DNA from: Kumtagia ephedrae
GTDB taxonomy: Bacteria; Pseudomonadota; Alphaproteobacteria; Rhizobiales; Rhizobiaceae
Assembly: GCF_003012745.1 (NCBI RefSeq)
Contig: NZ_PXYK01000026.1
Location: forward strand, 1 to 64,000
DNA length: 64,000 nucleotides
Direction: 5' to 3'
A model generated the notes under the pieces. The model worked only from the letters and a program-made list of their open reading frames with translations. It searched no databases and was not told the origin of the DNA. Shown one piece after another: positions 32,910 through 41,654 of the stretch. The translations under genes were made by a program, and so were the position numbers. Positions within the stretch are counted from its first letter, which is position 1; every line of letters starts with the position of its first letter.

Positions 32910-34787
32910 ATGCCACATGACACGCCCCTGATCGCCACCATCGTCGCAGGTCTGGGGCTTGCATTCGTCTTCGGCGCCATCGCCAACCGGTTCAGGGTTC
33001 CGCCGTTGGTGGGCTATCTCATCGCCGGCGTTCTGGTCGGGCCGCACACGCCGGGTTTCGTCGCCGATCGCGAGCTGGCGCTGGAACTCGCCGAGATCGG
33101 CGTGATCCTGCTGATGTTCGGCGTAGGCCTGCATTTCTCGCTGAAGGACCTGCTCTCGGTACGCGCGATCGCCGTGCCCGGCGCGGTGGTGCAGATCGGC
33201 TTCGCCACGGCGCTCGGCGCCGGGCTGGCGTGGATGATGGGGTGGACGCTGGGCGCCGGACTGGTCTTCGGCCTAGCACTCTCGGTGGCGAGCACCGTGG
33301 TCCTGCTCAAGGCGCTGCAGGACCGGCGCATGATCGAGACCGAGCGCGGGCGCATCGCCGTCGGCTGGCTGATCGTCGAGGACCTCGCCATGGTGCTCGC
33401 GCTGGTGATCCTGCCTGCCATCGCCGGCCTGCTCGGCGGCAACGGGCCGGAAACCGACCACAGCCTGCCGGCGGCGGCGCCGCTGTTTTCCGGGCTCGGC
33501 GTCTGGGGCACGCTCGGCATAACGCTCGCCAAGGTGGCCGCCTTCGTCATCGTCATGCTGGTGGTCGGGCGCCGGGTCATTCCCTGGCTCCTGCACTACG
33601 TCGCCCATACCGGCTCGCGCGAGCTGTTCCGGCTTGCGGTGCTGGCCATCGCGCTCGGCGTCGCCTTCGGCGCGGCCAAGCTGTTCGGGGTGTCGCTGGC
33701 GCTCGGCGCCTTCTTCGCCGGCATGGTGATGAGCGAATCCGAGCTGTCGCACCGCGCGGCGGAGGAATCGCTGCCGCTCAGGGACGCCTTCTCGGTGCTG
33801 TTCTTCGTCTCGGTCGGCATGCTGTTCGATCCGCTCAGCCTGCTGCGCGACACCTGGCCGATCCTCGGCACGCTGTTCATCATCGTCATCGGCAAGTCGA
33901 TCGCCGCCTTCCTGATCGTCGTCGTCTTCCGCTATCCCATCGCCACCGCGCTGATTATCTCGGCCAGCTTGGCGCAGATCGGCGAATTCTCCTTTATCCT
34001 CGCCGAGCTCGGCGTCAGCCTCGACCTGCTGCCCGAGCAGGGCCGGGATCTGATCCTCGCCGGCGCGATCCTGTCTATCCTGCTCAATCCGCTGGTGTTC
34101 GCCGCCGTCGACTATCTGAAACCCTGGATCGAAAGCCGCTTCCCGCCCCGAACCGGCGCGACAGAGGCAAAGGCGGCGGGACCTGCCACCGAGGCAGGCC
34201 AGCTTGCGACCCCTTCGGCCAAGGAAGATGACGGTCCGCCGCCGCAGACGCAGCTCACCGACCATACGATCCTCATCGGCTACGGCCGCGTCGGCAGCCT
34301 GGTCGGGCAGTCGCTGCGCCAGGCTGGCCTGCCCTTCCTGGTCGTCGAGGACGGTGACAAGACCATCGCCCGGCTGCATGCCGACGGCGTCGAGGTGGTG
34401 GAAGGCAACGCCGCCAATGCCGAGGTCTTCGCCGCCGCCAACCCGGCCGGCGCCAAGCGACTGGTGCTCGCCATCCCGAACGCCTTCGAGGCCGGCCAGA
34501 TCATCCTGAGGGCGCGTGCCGCCAATGCCGGCATCGTGGTGATCGCCCGCGCTCATTCCGACGCCGAGGTCGAGCACCTGAAGGGCCTCGGGGCCGACAC
34601 CGTGATCATGGGCGAACGTGAGATCGCCCGCGGCATCGTCGAGCTCATCGTCGAGGGCAGCGCGCCGCGACCGCCCCTGCCGGGCGACGAGACCGGCGCG
34701 GACTCGCCGGTGCCGGATGCAGCCGACCAAAAGACGGACGACGATCCGGCGCCGGGGAAGAAAGGCGAGGGCCCGATCACATCTTAG
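32910..34787 (+). CDS. Kef/YbaL-type cation:proton antiporter with TrkA-N domain
   Basis: The 625-residue inner-membrane protein has a CPA2 antiporter domain (about 1-395, 12-13 helices, beginning TIVAGLGLAFVFGAIANRF) and a cytoplasmic TrkA-N Rossmann domain (about 447-570, ILIGYGRVGSLVGQSL). It probably exports K+ or another cation in exchange for H+ under nucleotide control. LFFVSVGMLFDPLSL (about 299-313) is typical of the group. It resembles E. coli YbaL more than KefB or KefC, and no KefF/KefG partner is adjacent. A Pro/Asp-rich tail ends the protein. Confidence 0.9.
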   Translation: MPHDTPLIATIVAGLGLAFVFGAIANRFRVPPLVGYLIAGVLVGPHTPGFVADRELALELAEIGVILLMFGVGLHFSLKDLLSVRAIAVPGAVVQIGFATALGAGLAWMMGWTLGAGLVFGLALSVASTVVLLKALQDRRMIETERGRIAVGWLIVEDLAMVLALVILPAIAGLLGGNGPETDHSLPAAAPLFSGLGVWGTLGITLAKVAAFVIVMLVVGRRVIPWLLHYVAHTGSRELFRLAVLAIALGVAFGAAKLFGVSLALGAFFAGMVMSESELSHRAAEESLPLRDAFSVLFFVSVGMLFDPLSLLRDTWPILGTLFIIVIGKSIAAFLIVVVFRYPIATALIISASLAQIGEFSFILAELGVSLDLLPEQGRDLILAGAILSILLNPLVFAAVDYLKPWIESRFPPRTGATEAKAAGPATEAGQLATPSAKEDDGPPPQTQLTDHTILIGYGRVGSLVGQSLRQAGLPFLVVEDGDKTIARLHADGVEVVEGNAANAEVFAAANPAGAKRLVLAIPNAFEAGQIILRARAANAGIVVIARAHSDAEVEHLKGLGADTVIMGEREIARGIVELIVEGSAPRPPLPGDETGADSPVPDAADQKTDDDPAPGKKGEGPITS

Positions 34788-34843
34788 GCATCCTAGGGCG
34801 GAATGAACGGGACGGACCATCCATCCCGGCCCAGTTCTATCGG

Positions 34844-34879
34844 GCATGATCCTGTCTCAAAGACCACCATTTTCGGATC
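34844..34879. repeat. Degraded copy of the GCATGATC...TTTTCGG intergenic repeat
   Basis: GCATGATCCTGTCTCAAAG and ATTTTCGGATC keep the order and spacing of the Rhizobiales-type palindrome at 3533-3576, but the two arms no longer pair well. It lies between the antiporter gene and the GFA-family gene. Call made by eye only. Confidence 0.45.
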
Positions 34880-34946
34880 GCGGTTCAAGCATGGCGGCGG
34901 GTTGTTCGATCGAGACCCCTCACTACGACAGCAATCGGGGGCCGCC

Positions 34947-35906
34947 GTGTCCGAAATGAAACAGGACCACTATGACGGCGGTTGCCTGTGCGGATCGGTG
35001 CGCTTTCGCGCCTACGGTCGCGCGGGCAAGCCGCACACCTGCTCGTGCAGGATATGCCAGCGGCACACCGGGGCGCCGACCGCCGCCTGGGTGGAGTTTC
35101 CGCGCGATGCGGTAACGTGGACGGGCCCCGGCGGCGCGCCGGCCACCTTCCGCTCCTCCGCCTATTCCAGCCGCGCCTTCTGCGCCCGGTGCGGCAGCAC
35201 GATCGGCGCAATCGACGACGAGCCGGTGGTCGCGCTGCTGATCGGCGTATTCGACGAACCGGGGAACCCGGACCTCATGCCGACGTCGCACAGCTATCCC
35301 GAAAGCCAGCCAGGATGGTGGCACGTCGAGGCCAAGCTGCGGGGAAGACCGCTGAACCGGCCCGGATCGGGATCAGACCTCGACGGTCGCCAGGCGTCCA
35401 GCGATTACCGCGGCCAGCCGCCGCGCCACCTCCTGCTTGCTCATCTCCGGCCAGTCGTCGACGCCGGATTTCGAGACGATGCGCACGCGGTTACGGTCGC
35501 CGCCCATGGCACCGCCTTCCGCGCTGACGTCGTTGGCGACGATGAAATCGGCGCCCTTGCGCTTCAGCTTGGCCTTGGCGTTGGCGACGAGATCCTGGGT
35601 CTCGGCGGCGAAGCCGACGACCAGATAGGGCCGACGCGCGTGGTGGCCGATGGTGGCGAGGATATCCGGGTTCTCCACCATGCGCAGCACCGGCGGACCC
35701 TCGCCGGCGACCTTCTTGATCTTCTCCCCGGCGGCCGCGTCGCTGCGCCAGTCGGCGACGGCGGCGACGAACACGGCCGCATCGGCCGGCAGGGCGGCCT
35801 CAACCGCCTGCATCATCGCGCGCGCGGTCTCCACATGGATGGTCCGCACACCAGCCGGATCCGGCACGTTGACCGGGCCGGACACCAGCAGGACCTCGGC
35901 GCCTAG
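34947..35906 (+). CDS. GFA (glutathione-dependent formaldehyde-activating)-family protein with anomalous 3' extension
   Basis: The first 140 or so residues form a GFA/CENP-V domain with its zinc-binding cysteines: GGCLCGS, CSCRICQRHTG and FCARCGS, then SHSYPESQPGWWHVEAK. Family members are about 130 residues and should end near 35350-35370. Here the frame has no stop and runs on to 35906, reading antisense through 530 bases of coaBC. In the +1 frame a TGA lies at 35353-35355, which would leave a normal 20-base convergent gap to coaBC, so a 1-base indel near the 3' end is likely. GTG 34947 or ATG 34956 may start it. Confidence 0.65.
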   Translation: MSEMKQDHYDGGCLCGSVRFRAYGRAGKPHTCSCRICQRHTGAPTAAWVEFPRDAVTWTGPGGAPATFRSSAYSSRAFCARCGSTIGAIDDEPVVALLIGVFDEPGNPDLMPTSHSYPESQPGWWHVEAKLRGRPLNRPGSGSDLDGRQASSDYRGQPPRHLLLAHLRPVVDAGFRDDAHAVTVAAHGTAFRADVVGDDEIGALALQLGLGVGDEILGLGGEADDQIGPTRVVADGGEDIRVLHHAQHRRTLAGDLLDLLPGGRVAAPVGDGGDEHGRIGRQGGLNRLHHRARGLHMDGPHTSRIRHVDRAGHQQDLGA

Positions 35907-36590
35907 TCCGGCGAGCGCCTCGGCAATGGCGTGCCCCTGCTTGCCGGACGAGCGGTTGGCGATGTAGCGCACCGGATCGATCGGCTCGTGCGTCGGACCC
36001 GAGGTGACGATGATCTTTCTCCCGGAAAGCGGGGCTGGCGCCGACGCCAGTTCAGCCTCGATGGCAGCCACGATCTCCAGCGGCTCGGCCATGCGGCCCT
36101 CGCCCGCTTCGCCGCTCTCGGCCATCTCGCCGCGATTGGGGCCGACGAAGGCGACGCCGTCCTTCGCCAGCGTGGCGCGGTTGCGCCGCGTCGCCGGATG
36201 ATCCCACATCCTCGGATTCATCGCCGGCGCCATCAGCACCTTCTTGTCGGTGGCGAGCAGCACGGCGGAGGCGAGGTCGCTGGCAAGACCGGTCGCCAGC
36301 TTCGCCATCAGGTCGGCGCTGGCTGGGGCGACGATGATCAGGTCGGCCTCGCGCGACAGGCGGATATGGCCGACGTCGTGCTCGTCGTCGCGGTCGAACA
36401 GGTCGGTGAAGACGCGGTCGGCCGTCAGGGTGCCGACCGAAAGCGGCGTGACGAATTGCTGTGCCGCCGCCGTCATCACCGCCCGCACCGCGGCTCCGCG
36501 CTCGCGCAGGCGGCGGATCAGCTCGAGCGTCTTGTAGGCGGCGATGCCGCCGCCGACGATCAGCAGGATGCGCTTGCCGGAAAGGGTCAT
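35373..36590 (-). CDS. coaBC: Bifunctional phosphopantothenoylcysteine decarboxylase / phosphopantothenate-cysteine ligase
   Basis: The 405-residue protein carries out two steps of coenzyme A synthesis. The N-terminal flavoprotein CoaC domain has GGGIAAYKTLELIRRL, the active-site His region, and PAMNPRMWDHPATRRN. The C-terminal CoaB domain (about 190-400) has KIIVTSGPTHEPIDPVRYIANRSSGKQGHAIAEA split over two motifs. The E. coli ACGDIGPGRM loop with catalytic Cys158 reads ESGEAGEGRM here, with Ser159 at the Cys position. The start at 36590 overlaps the vapC stop by 4 bases. Confidence 0.93.
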   Translation of the reverse strand: MTLSGKRILLIVGGGIAAYKTLELIRRLRERGAAVRAVMTAAAQQFVTPLSVGTLTADRVFTDLFDRDDEHDVGHIRLSREADLIIVAPASADLMAKLATGLASDLASAVLLATDKKVLMAPAMNPRMWDHPATRRNRATLAKDGVAFVGPNRGEMAESGEAGEGRMAEPLEIVAAIEAELASAPAPLSGRKIIVTSGPTHEPIDPVRYIANRSSGKQGHAIAEALAGLGAEVLLVSGPVNVPDPAGVRTIHVETARAMMQAVEAALPADAAVFVAAVADWRSDAAAGEKIKKVAGEGPPVLRMVENPDILATIGHHARRPYLVVGFAAETQDLVANAKAKLKRKGADFIVANDVSAEGGAMGGDRNRVRIVSKSGVDDWPEMSKQEVARRLAAVIAGRLATVEV

Positions 36591-37012
36591 GAAACCGCCC
36601 ATGGATTGATGATGTCCACGCCGCAATTCTCGAAATCCCGAACGTTGCGCGTAACGACGGCGAAGCCGTTCGCCGCTGCGATTGCGGCGATCTGGGCGTC
36701 GAGCAGCTTCATCTCGCGGCCGATCCTGCGTCGGGAGGCAACAATCTCGGCATAGTGAACGGCCTCACGCAACCCGAAAGCCAGTACATGGTGCGATGGC
36801 GCCTGAGCCACGAAATCCGAGACGAATTTTGCCAGAGAGTCGCGCCGTTTGCCTTGCGGCATGATTTCGATGCCGGCGTACAGTTCGGCGATCACGACCG
36901 ACGGCAGGAAAAGCGAGGATCTCGGCGTTCTCTCCAACCAGCCTACAACGCCGCTGTCCGGCGTGGGGCGCGTCATTTCCGACACGACATTGGTGTCGAG
37001 CGCGAATGCCAT
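36587..37012 (-). CDS. vapC: VapC/FitB-family PIN-domain toxin
   Basis: The 141-residue PIN ribonuclease keeps the acidic catalytic set: Asp6 in LDTNVVSE, Glu43 in IAELYAGIE, Asp105 in LLDAQIAA and Asp126 in NVRDF. VapC toxins cleave tRNA or rRNA when released from antitoxin. The protein looks complete. It starts 3 bases after the antitoxin stop, and its own stop overlaps the coaBC start (ATGA), so an essential biosynthetic gene is translationally coupled to the toxin. Confidence 0.92.
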   Translation of the reverse strand: MAFALDTNVVSEMTRPTPDSGVVGWLERTPRSSLFLPSVVIAELYAGIEIMPQGKRRDSLAKFVSDFVAQAPSHHVLAFGLREAVHYAEIVASRRRIGREMKLLDAQIAAIAAANGFAVVTRNVRDFENCGVDIINPWAVS

Positions 37013-37015
37013 GGC

Positions 37016-37303
37016 TCAATCGTCAGCGAAAACGCCGCGCGATCCGGCCAGATCGGTCCGCTCCGGAAGCTCCAGATCGAACGTCCCGTATTTGTCCCGC
37101 AGCGTCTGGATAGCGTGCCATGCACTGGCGTGAGAGCCGGCTTCCCTCTTCGCCGCGAGGTCGTCGAGAGAAAGACCGGCCTCAACGACGAGGCGCAGGA
37201 TCGAACGTACCTCGTCCTCCATGGATGCTCCGCGCTGGGCAGCGCGCAGGCGCAGTCCCTGCTTCGTGCTGTCGGTCAGGTTTCGAATGGTAAGGGCCGC
37301 CAT
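37016..37303 (-). CDS. vapB: FitA/VapB-like ribbon-helix-helix antitoxin
   Basis: The 95-residue protein has an N-terminal Arc-like domain typical of FitA: AALTIRNLTDSTKQGLRLRA then QRGASMEDEVRSILRLV (about 23-40). The acidic, flexible C-terminus (PERTDLAGSRGVFADD) would bind the toxin. CCGGAG precedes the ATG. The module is directly downstream of ubiB, with a palindrome array between the two genes. Confidence 0.85.
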   Translation of the reverse strand: MAALTIRNLTDSTKQGLRLRAAQRGASMEDEVRSILRLVVEAGLSLDDLAAKREAGSHASAWHAIQTLRDKYGTFDLELPERTDLAGSRGVFADD

Positions 37304-37320
37304 TTCGTCGCTCCGGTGAT

Positions 37321-37347
37321 TGCAATGTATGCATTGCTGGCATTGCA
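37321..37347. promoter_or_regulatory. GCAATG/CATTGC palindrome array: probable vapBC operator
   Basis: GCAATG (37322-37327) faces CATTGC (37332-37337) across TATG, and a third half-site CATTGC lies at 37341-37346. The array ends 18 bases upstream of the antitoxin ATG. FitA/VapB proteins repress their own operons by binding such inverted repeats, so this is the expected place for autoregulation. Confidence 0.65.
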
Positions 37348-37370
37348 GTCAACGTGAGGCCTCAGCCGCC

Positions 37371-38945
37371 TCAACCAAGCTCCCAGGCGATGACCACCAG
37401 CGCCGCCGCGATCACCCACAGCGCCACGCGGCCCCAGCGGCTGTAGCGCGCCTCGGCCTTGCCTATGGCGCGCGCGGTCTCGGCATCGAAACGCAGGCCG
37501 TTCTCCGCCATCGCATCGATCTCGCGGGTGAGGCGTTCGGCCCGCTCGGCGAGGTCGGGGGCCTGCCTGGCCAGCGACAGCAGGGCGGAAGCGCCCTCGC
37601 GGGCGTCGTCGAGCAGGCCGCGCGGCCCGAGATTCTGGCGGATCCAGTCGCCGACGACGGGCTCGGACGTCTTCCACATGTTGAAGGCAGGATCGAGCTT
37701 GCGCGCCACGCCCTCGACCACCACCATGGTCTTCTGCAAGAGGACCAGTTCCGGCCGGGTCTCCATGTCGAAAAGCTCGGTGACCTCGAAGAGCAGGGTC
37801 AGGAGCTTCGCCATGGAAATCGTCTCGGCCGACTGGCCGTGGATCGGCTCGCCGATCGCCCGGATAGCCTGGGCGAACGCCGAGACGTTGTGCTTGCGCG
37901 GCACATAGCCGGCCTCGAAATGCACCTCGGCGACGCGGCCGTAGTCGCGTGTGATGAAGCCGTAGAGGATTTCCGCGAGGAACCGCCGCTGCTTCTTGCC
38001 GAGACGGCCGGTGATACCGAAATCGACGGCGACGATGGTCCCGGACGCATCGACGAACATGTTGCCCGGGTGCATGTCGGCATGGAAGAAACCGTCGCGC
38101 AGCGTGTGGCGCAGGAAGGACTGGACGAGGTTCGCCGCTATCGCCTGGAGGTCGTGCCCGGCGGCACGCAGGCTGTCGATGTCGCTGAGCTTGATCCCGT
38201 CGATCCACTCCGTGGTCAGCACGTCGCGGCCGGTGCGCTCCCAGTCGACGGCGGGCACGCGAAAGCCGGGATCGTCCTTGGTGTTCTCGCCAAGCTCGGA
38301 ATAGGCGGCCGCCTCCAGCCGGAAATCCATTTCGACCTTGGTGGTCTGGGCGAGCGTCTCGGTGACTTCGACCGGGCGCAGCCGGCGCGCTGAGGGGATG
38401 TAGCGTTCCTGCAGCCGCGCGGCGAGGAAATAGCTCTCGAGATCGCGGAAGAAGGCGCGCCGCACCCCCGGCCGTATGACCTTCACCGCCACCTTGACCG
38501 GTTCGCCGCCGCGCATGACCTCGGCGGGATGGACCTGGGCGATCGACGCCGCCGCCACCGGCTCGCCGAAGGAGACGAACAGGTCGTCCACCTTCCGCCC
38601 CAGCGAGCCTTCTATGGCCGCTCTCGCCTGGTCGGCCGGAAAGGTCGCCATGCGATCCTGCAGCTTGGCGAGATCGAGCGCGATGTCGTCGCCGACGACG
38701 TCCGGCCGCGTCGCCAGGAACTGGCCGAGCTTCACGTAGGAGGGGCCGAGCCGCGATACCGCCTCCGACAGCCGCTCCGTGCGGCCGCGCTTGCGGGCGC
38801 CGCGGCGGGTGAAAAAGGTCGTCAGCCGCCAGGCGAGCCTCGGCGTGCCCGAAAGCTCGTCGCCCGGCAGCGCGGCGAACACGCCCTCGCGCGTCATCAC
38901 CCAGCCTGCCCGGACCAGCCGGAAACCCGCTCCGATCGAACTCAT
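37371..38945 (-). CDS. ubiB: Ubiquinone biosynthesis kinase-like protein UbiB
   Basis: The 524-residue atypical kinase-like ATPase of the ABC1/ADCK family is needed for ubiquinone assembly at the membrane. The signature KxGQ motif appears as SYVKLGQFLATRPD (about 69-82). AVKVIRPGVRR, DFRLEAAAYSELGENT, FFHADMHPGNMF and VDFGITGRL are the remaining kinase-fold motifs. A C-terminal hydrophobic stretch (about 502-523) anchors it. It starts 13 bases after ubiE, forming an operon. Confidence 0.95.
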   Translation of the reverse strand: MSSIGAGFRLVRAGWVMTREGVFAALPGDELSGTPRLAWRLTTFFTRRGARKRGRTERLSEAVSRLGPSYVKLGQFLATRPDVVGDDIALDLAKLQDRMATFPADQARAAIEGSLGRKVDDLFVSFGEPVAAASIAQVHPAEVMRGGEPVKVAVKVIRPGVRRAFFRDLESYFLAARLQERYIPSARRLRPVEVTETLAQTTKVEMDFRLEAAAYSELGENTKDDPGFRVPAVDWERTGRDVLTTEWIDGIKLSDIDSLRAAGHDLQAIAANLVQSFLRHTLRDGFFHADMHPGNMFVDASGTIVAVDFGITGRLGKKQRRFLAEILYGFITRDYGRVAEVHFEAGYVPRKHNVSAFAQAIRAIGEPIHGQSAETISMAKLLTLLFEVTELFDMETRPELVLLQKTMVVVEGVARKLDPAFNMWKTSEPVVGDWIRQNLGPRGLLDDAREGASALLSLARQAPDLAERAERLTREIDAMAENGLRFDAETARAIGKAEARYSRWGRVALWVIAAALVVIAWELG

Positions 38946-38958
38946 GCGGGGAGGACCG

Positions 38959-39735
38959 TCAAAGCTTCCAGCCGGAATGCAGGGCGGCGATGCCGCCGGA
39001 ATAGTCGCGCCAGGCGACCCGGTCGAACCCGGCGCGCCGGATCATGTCGGCGAAATTCGCCTGGTTGGGGAATTTGCGGATCGATTCGATCAGATAGGCA
39101 TAGGGTTCGGCCTCGCCGGTCACCATCCTGCCGATCTGCGGGATCGCCCGGAACGACCACGCCTCATAGACGCGATCCAGCAGCGGCATGTCGACCTCGG
39201 AGAATTCGAGGCAGAGGAACCGGCCGCCCGGCTTCAGAACGCGATAGGCCTCGGCAAGGGCGGCGTCGATATGCGGCACGTTGCGGATGCCGAAGGCGAT
39301 GGTGTAGGCGTCGAAACTCTCGCCCGGAAAGGGCAACTCCTCGGCATTCGCCTCGACGAAGTCGACGCTCTCCTCGAGGCCGCGCTTCTTCGCCCGTTCG
39401 CGGCCGACCGCCAGCATCGAGCCGTTGATGTCGAGCACGGTCGCCGCCGCCTGGTTGTGGGACGCCTCGACGATGCGGAAGGCGACGTCGCCGGTGCCGC
39501 CGGCGACGTCGAGCACCGCCCAGCCGGGGCGGCGCGGCGGGTTGAGCCAGGCGACCATGGCGTCCTTCCACAGCCGGTGCAGGCCGCCCGACATCAGGTC
39601 GTTCATCACGTCGTAGCGGTTGGCGACGCGGTGGAAAACGGCGTCCACCAGCGGCTGCTTCTCGTCTTCGCCGACCTCGCGGAAGCCGTAGGAGCTTTCC
39701 ATGCCCCCGGCGGCGGTTGTGCGCTGCTGTGCCAT
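38959..39735 (-). CDS. ubiE: Ubiquinone/menaquinone C-methyltransferase UbiE
   Basis: The 258-residue SAM methyltransferase adds the C-methyl group to the quinone ring. Family blocks are [31 protein letters not shown] split over two motifs, [15 protein letters not shown] (SAM motif I, about 73-87), [17 protein letters not shown] and [13 protein letters not shown]. The ATG at 39735 follows a CAGAACGG stretch. In related genomes ubiE, ubiB and coaBC are usually contiguous (recalled); here a toxin-antitoxin pair separates ubiB from coaBC. Confidence 0.95.
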   Translation of the reverse strand: MAQQRTTAAGGMESSYGFREVGEDEKQPLVDAVFHRVANRYDVMNDLMSGGLHRLWKDAMVAWLNPPRRPGWAVLDVAGGTGDVAFRIVEASHNQAAATVLDINGSMLAVGRERAKKRGLEESVDFVEANAEELPFPGESFDAYTIAFGIRNVPHIDAALAEAYRVLKPGGRFLCLEFSEVDMPLLDRVYEAWSFRAIPQIGRMVTGEAEPYAYLIESIRKFPNQANFADMIRRAGFDRVAWRDYSGGIAALHSGWKL

Positions 39736-39839
39736 AAACTTGAACCGTTCTGCGGTTTAGGAACCATACCCGATGCACGTTGGGGGCGCTATTGTCCAGC
39801 CTGCGTGAAGACGCCGCGATTCGTTCGAAGGACCGGAGC

Positions 39840-40814
39840 ATGCCGCTCACTGCCGAAATCCACTGCCACGTCGAGGGCGCCGCGGACCCGGGCCTGGTCA
39901 TCCTGCAGGCGCGCAAATACGGCAAGGACGCCTCTCCCTACATCCGCGACGGCTCTTTCGTCTGGTATGATTTCACCTCGTTCCTGCAAGCCTACGATTT
40001 CGCCGCGGACCTGTTCCGCACCGAGGAGGACTACGCCCGCCTCACCGAGCACTACCTGACGAGCCTGGCGCGCGACGGCGCCATCTATTCGGAAGTCTTC
40101 ACCTCGCCCGACCATGCGCGGCGCGCCGGCCTATCGCCGGAGGCATATACCAACGCGCTCGGAGAAGGGATTTCGCGGGCGCGCGACAAGACCGGCATCG
40201 AAGGCCGCATGATCGTCACCGGGGTGCGGCATTTCGGCGTGGATGCCATCGAGGCGGCGGCGCGCTTCGCCGCCAAGTGCGGCCATCCGCTGGTGACCGG
40301 CTTCGGCATGGGCGGCGACGAGCGGATCGGCGACCTCGAGGATTTCGTGCGCGCCTTCGAGATCGCCCGCGAGGCGGGGCTCGGCATCACCGTCCATGCC
40401 GGCGAGTTCGGCGGCTGGGAAAGCGTGGCTGCGGCGCTCGACCACATCAGGCCCGCCCGCATCGGCCACGGCGTGCGCGCCATCGAGAACCCGGACCTGG
40501 TGCGGCGGATCGCAGCCGAGGGCGTGGTGCTCGAATGCTGCCCGGGCTCCAACATCGCGCTGAAGGTGTTCGAGGGCTTCGCCGCGCACCCCTTCCCCGC
40601 CCTGCTCGCCGCCGGCTGCAAGGTGACGCTCAACTCCGACGACCCGCCCTATTTCTGGACGTCGCTGAGGAACGAGTACGACCTCGCCGCCCGACATTTC
40701 CGCATGACGGAAAAGCAGCTTTCGGCGGTGACCCGCACCGCGATCGAGGCGGCTTTCGTCGACCGCAAGACGAGGTCGGCGCTGCTGGCGAGGCTGGACG
40801 GCAGGGCAAGATAA
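39840..40814 (+). CDS. add: Adenosine deaminase
   Basis: The 324-residue amidohydrolase converts adenosine to inosine (adenine deamination is a possible alternative in this family). Metal and catalytic residues are in HCHVEGA (His8, His10), HAGEFGG with its zinc His, a conserved HGVRAIE, and NSDDPPYF. The ATG at 39840 follows GACCGGAGC. It is shorter than mammalian enzymes but normal for bacterial ones. It heads a plus-strand pair with upp, opposite the nucleoside uptake operon, so it fits in salvage. Confidence 0.9.
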   Translation: MPLTAEIHCHVEGAADPGLVILQARKYGKDASPYIRDGSFVWYDFTSFLQAYDFAADLFRTEEDYARLTEHYLTSLARDGAIYSEVFTSPDHARRAGLSPEAYTNALGEGISRARDKTGIEGRMIVTGVRHFGVDAIEAAARFAAKCGHPLVTGFGMGGDERIGDLEDFVRAFEIAREAGLGITVHAGEFGGWESVAAALDHIRPARIGHGVRAIENPDLVRRIAAEGVVLECCPGSNIALKVFEGFAAHPFPALLAAGCKVTLNSDDPPYFWTSLRNEYDLAARHFRMTEKQLSAVTRTAIEAAFVDRKTRSALLARLDGRAR

Positions 40815-40907
40815 GCACCCGGCCGGGGAAATCGCGCTCTCCGGCATTTCTTCGGCCGGCGAGCCCCGTTAGTATTCCGCCCAGGCAAGCGCGGAAGGTT
40901 TTTTGTC

Positions 40908-41534
40908 ATGGGCGTCACGGTCGTCGATCACCCGCTGGTGCAGCACAAGCTCACCATCATGCGCAACAAGGAGACGTCCACGGCGAGCTTTCGCCGGCTG
41001 CTGCGCGAGATATCGCTGCTACTCGGCTACGAGGTCACCCGCGATCTCGAACTCACCACCATGACCATCGAGACGCCGATCGAGACCATGGAGGCGCCGA
41101 TCCTGGAGGGCAAGAAGCTGGTGTTCGCCTCGGTGCTGCGCGCCGGCAACGGCCTGCTGGAAGGGCTGCTCGACCTCGTGCCGGCGGCGCGCGTCGCCCA
41201 TATCGGCCTCTACCGCGACCACGAGACGCTGGAGGCGGTCGAATATTTCTTCAAGGCGCCGAGCGACCTCGGCGACCGGCTCGTCATCGTCGTCGACCCG
41301 ATGCTGGCCACCGCCAATTCGGCGATCGCCGCGATCGACAAGCTCAAGGCGCGCGGCGCCACCAATCTGCGCTATCTCTGCCTGCTCGCCGCACCGGAAG
41401 GTGTCGAGCGCTTCACCAAGGCGCATCCCGACGTGCCGGTGTTCACCGCCTCGATCGACCGCCAGCTCAACGAGAAGGGCTATATCGTGCCGGGGCTCGG
41501 CGACGCCGGCGACCGGCTCTACGGGACCAAGTAG
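40908..41534 (+). CDS. upp: Uracil phosphoribosyltransferase
   Basis: The 208-residue enzyme converts uracil and PRPP to UMP. Recognition is clear: [20 protein letters not shown] (7-26), the [11 protein letters not shown] segment, the PRPP loop [18 protein letters not shown] (about 125-142), and the uracil-binding [17 protein letters not shown] at the end. It is 93 bases after add. Uracil released by deoA-type phosphorolysis nearby would be its substrate. Confidence 0.97.
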   Translation: MGVTVVDHPLVQHKLTIMRNKETSTASFRRLLREISLLLGYEVTRDLELTTMTIETPIETMEAPILEGKKLVFASVLRAGNGLLEGLLDLVPAARVAHIGLYRDHETLEAVEYFFKAPSDLGDRLVIVVDPMLATANSAIAAIDKLKARGATNLRYLCLLAAPEGVERFTKAHPDVPVFTASIDRQLNEKGYIVPGLGDAGDRLYGTK

Positions 41535-41654
41535 GCCCCGGCGCAAATTAACCCCCGGTTCACGCAAGCGACAGGTTCATCGGGGCGAAGGCGCGGCAAT
41601 TAAGGACGTCCTTCGGTTGTCGGCGTAAGCAGGCAGCGTCAACCGGACCTTCCG

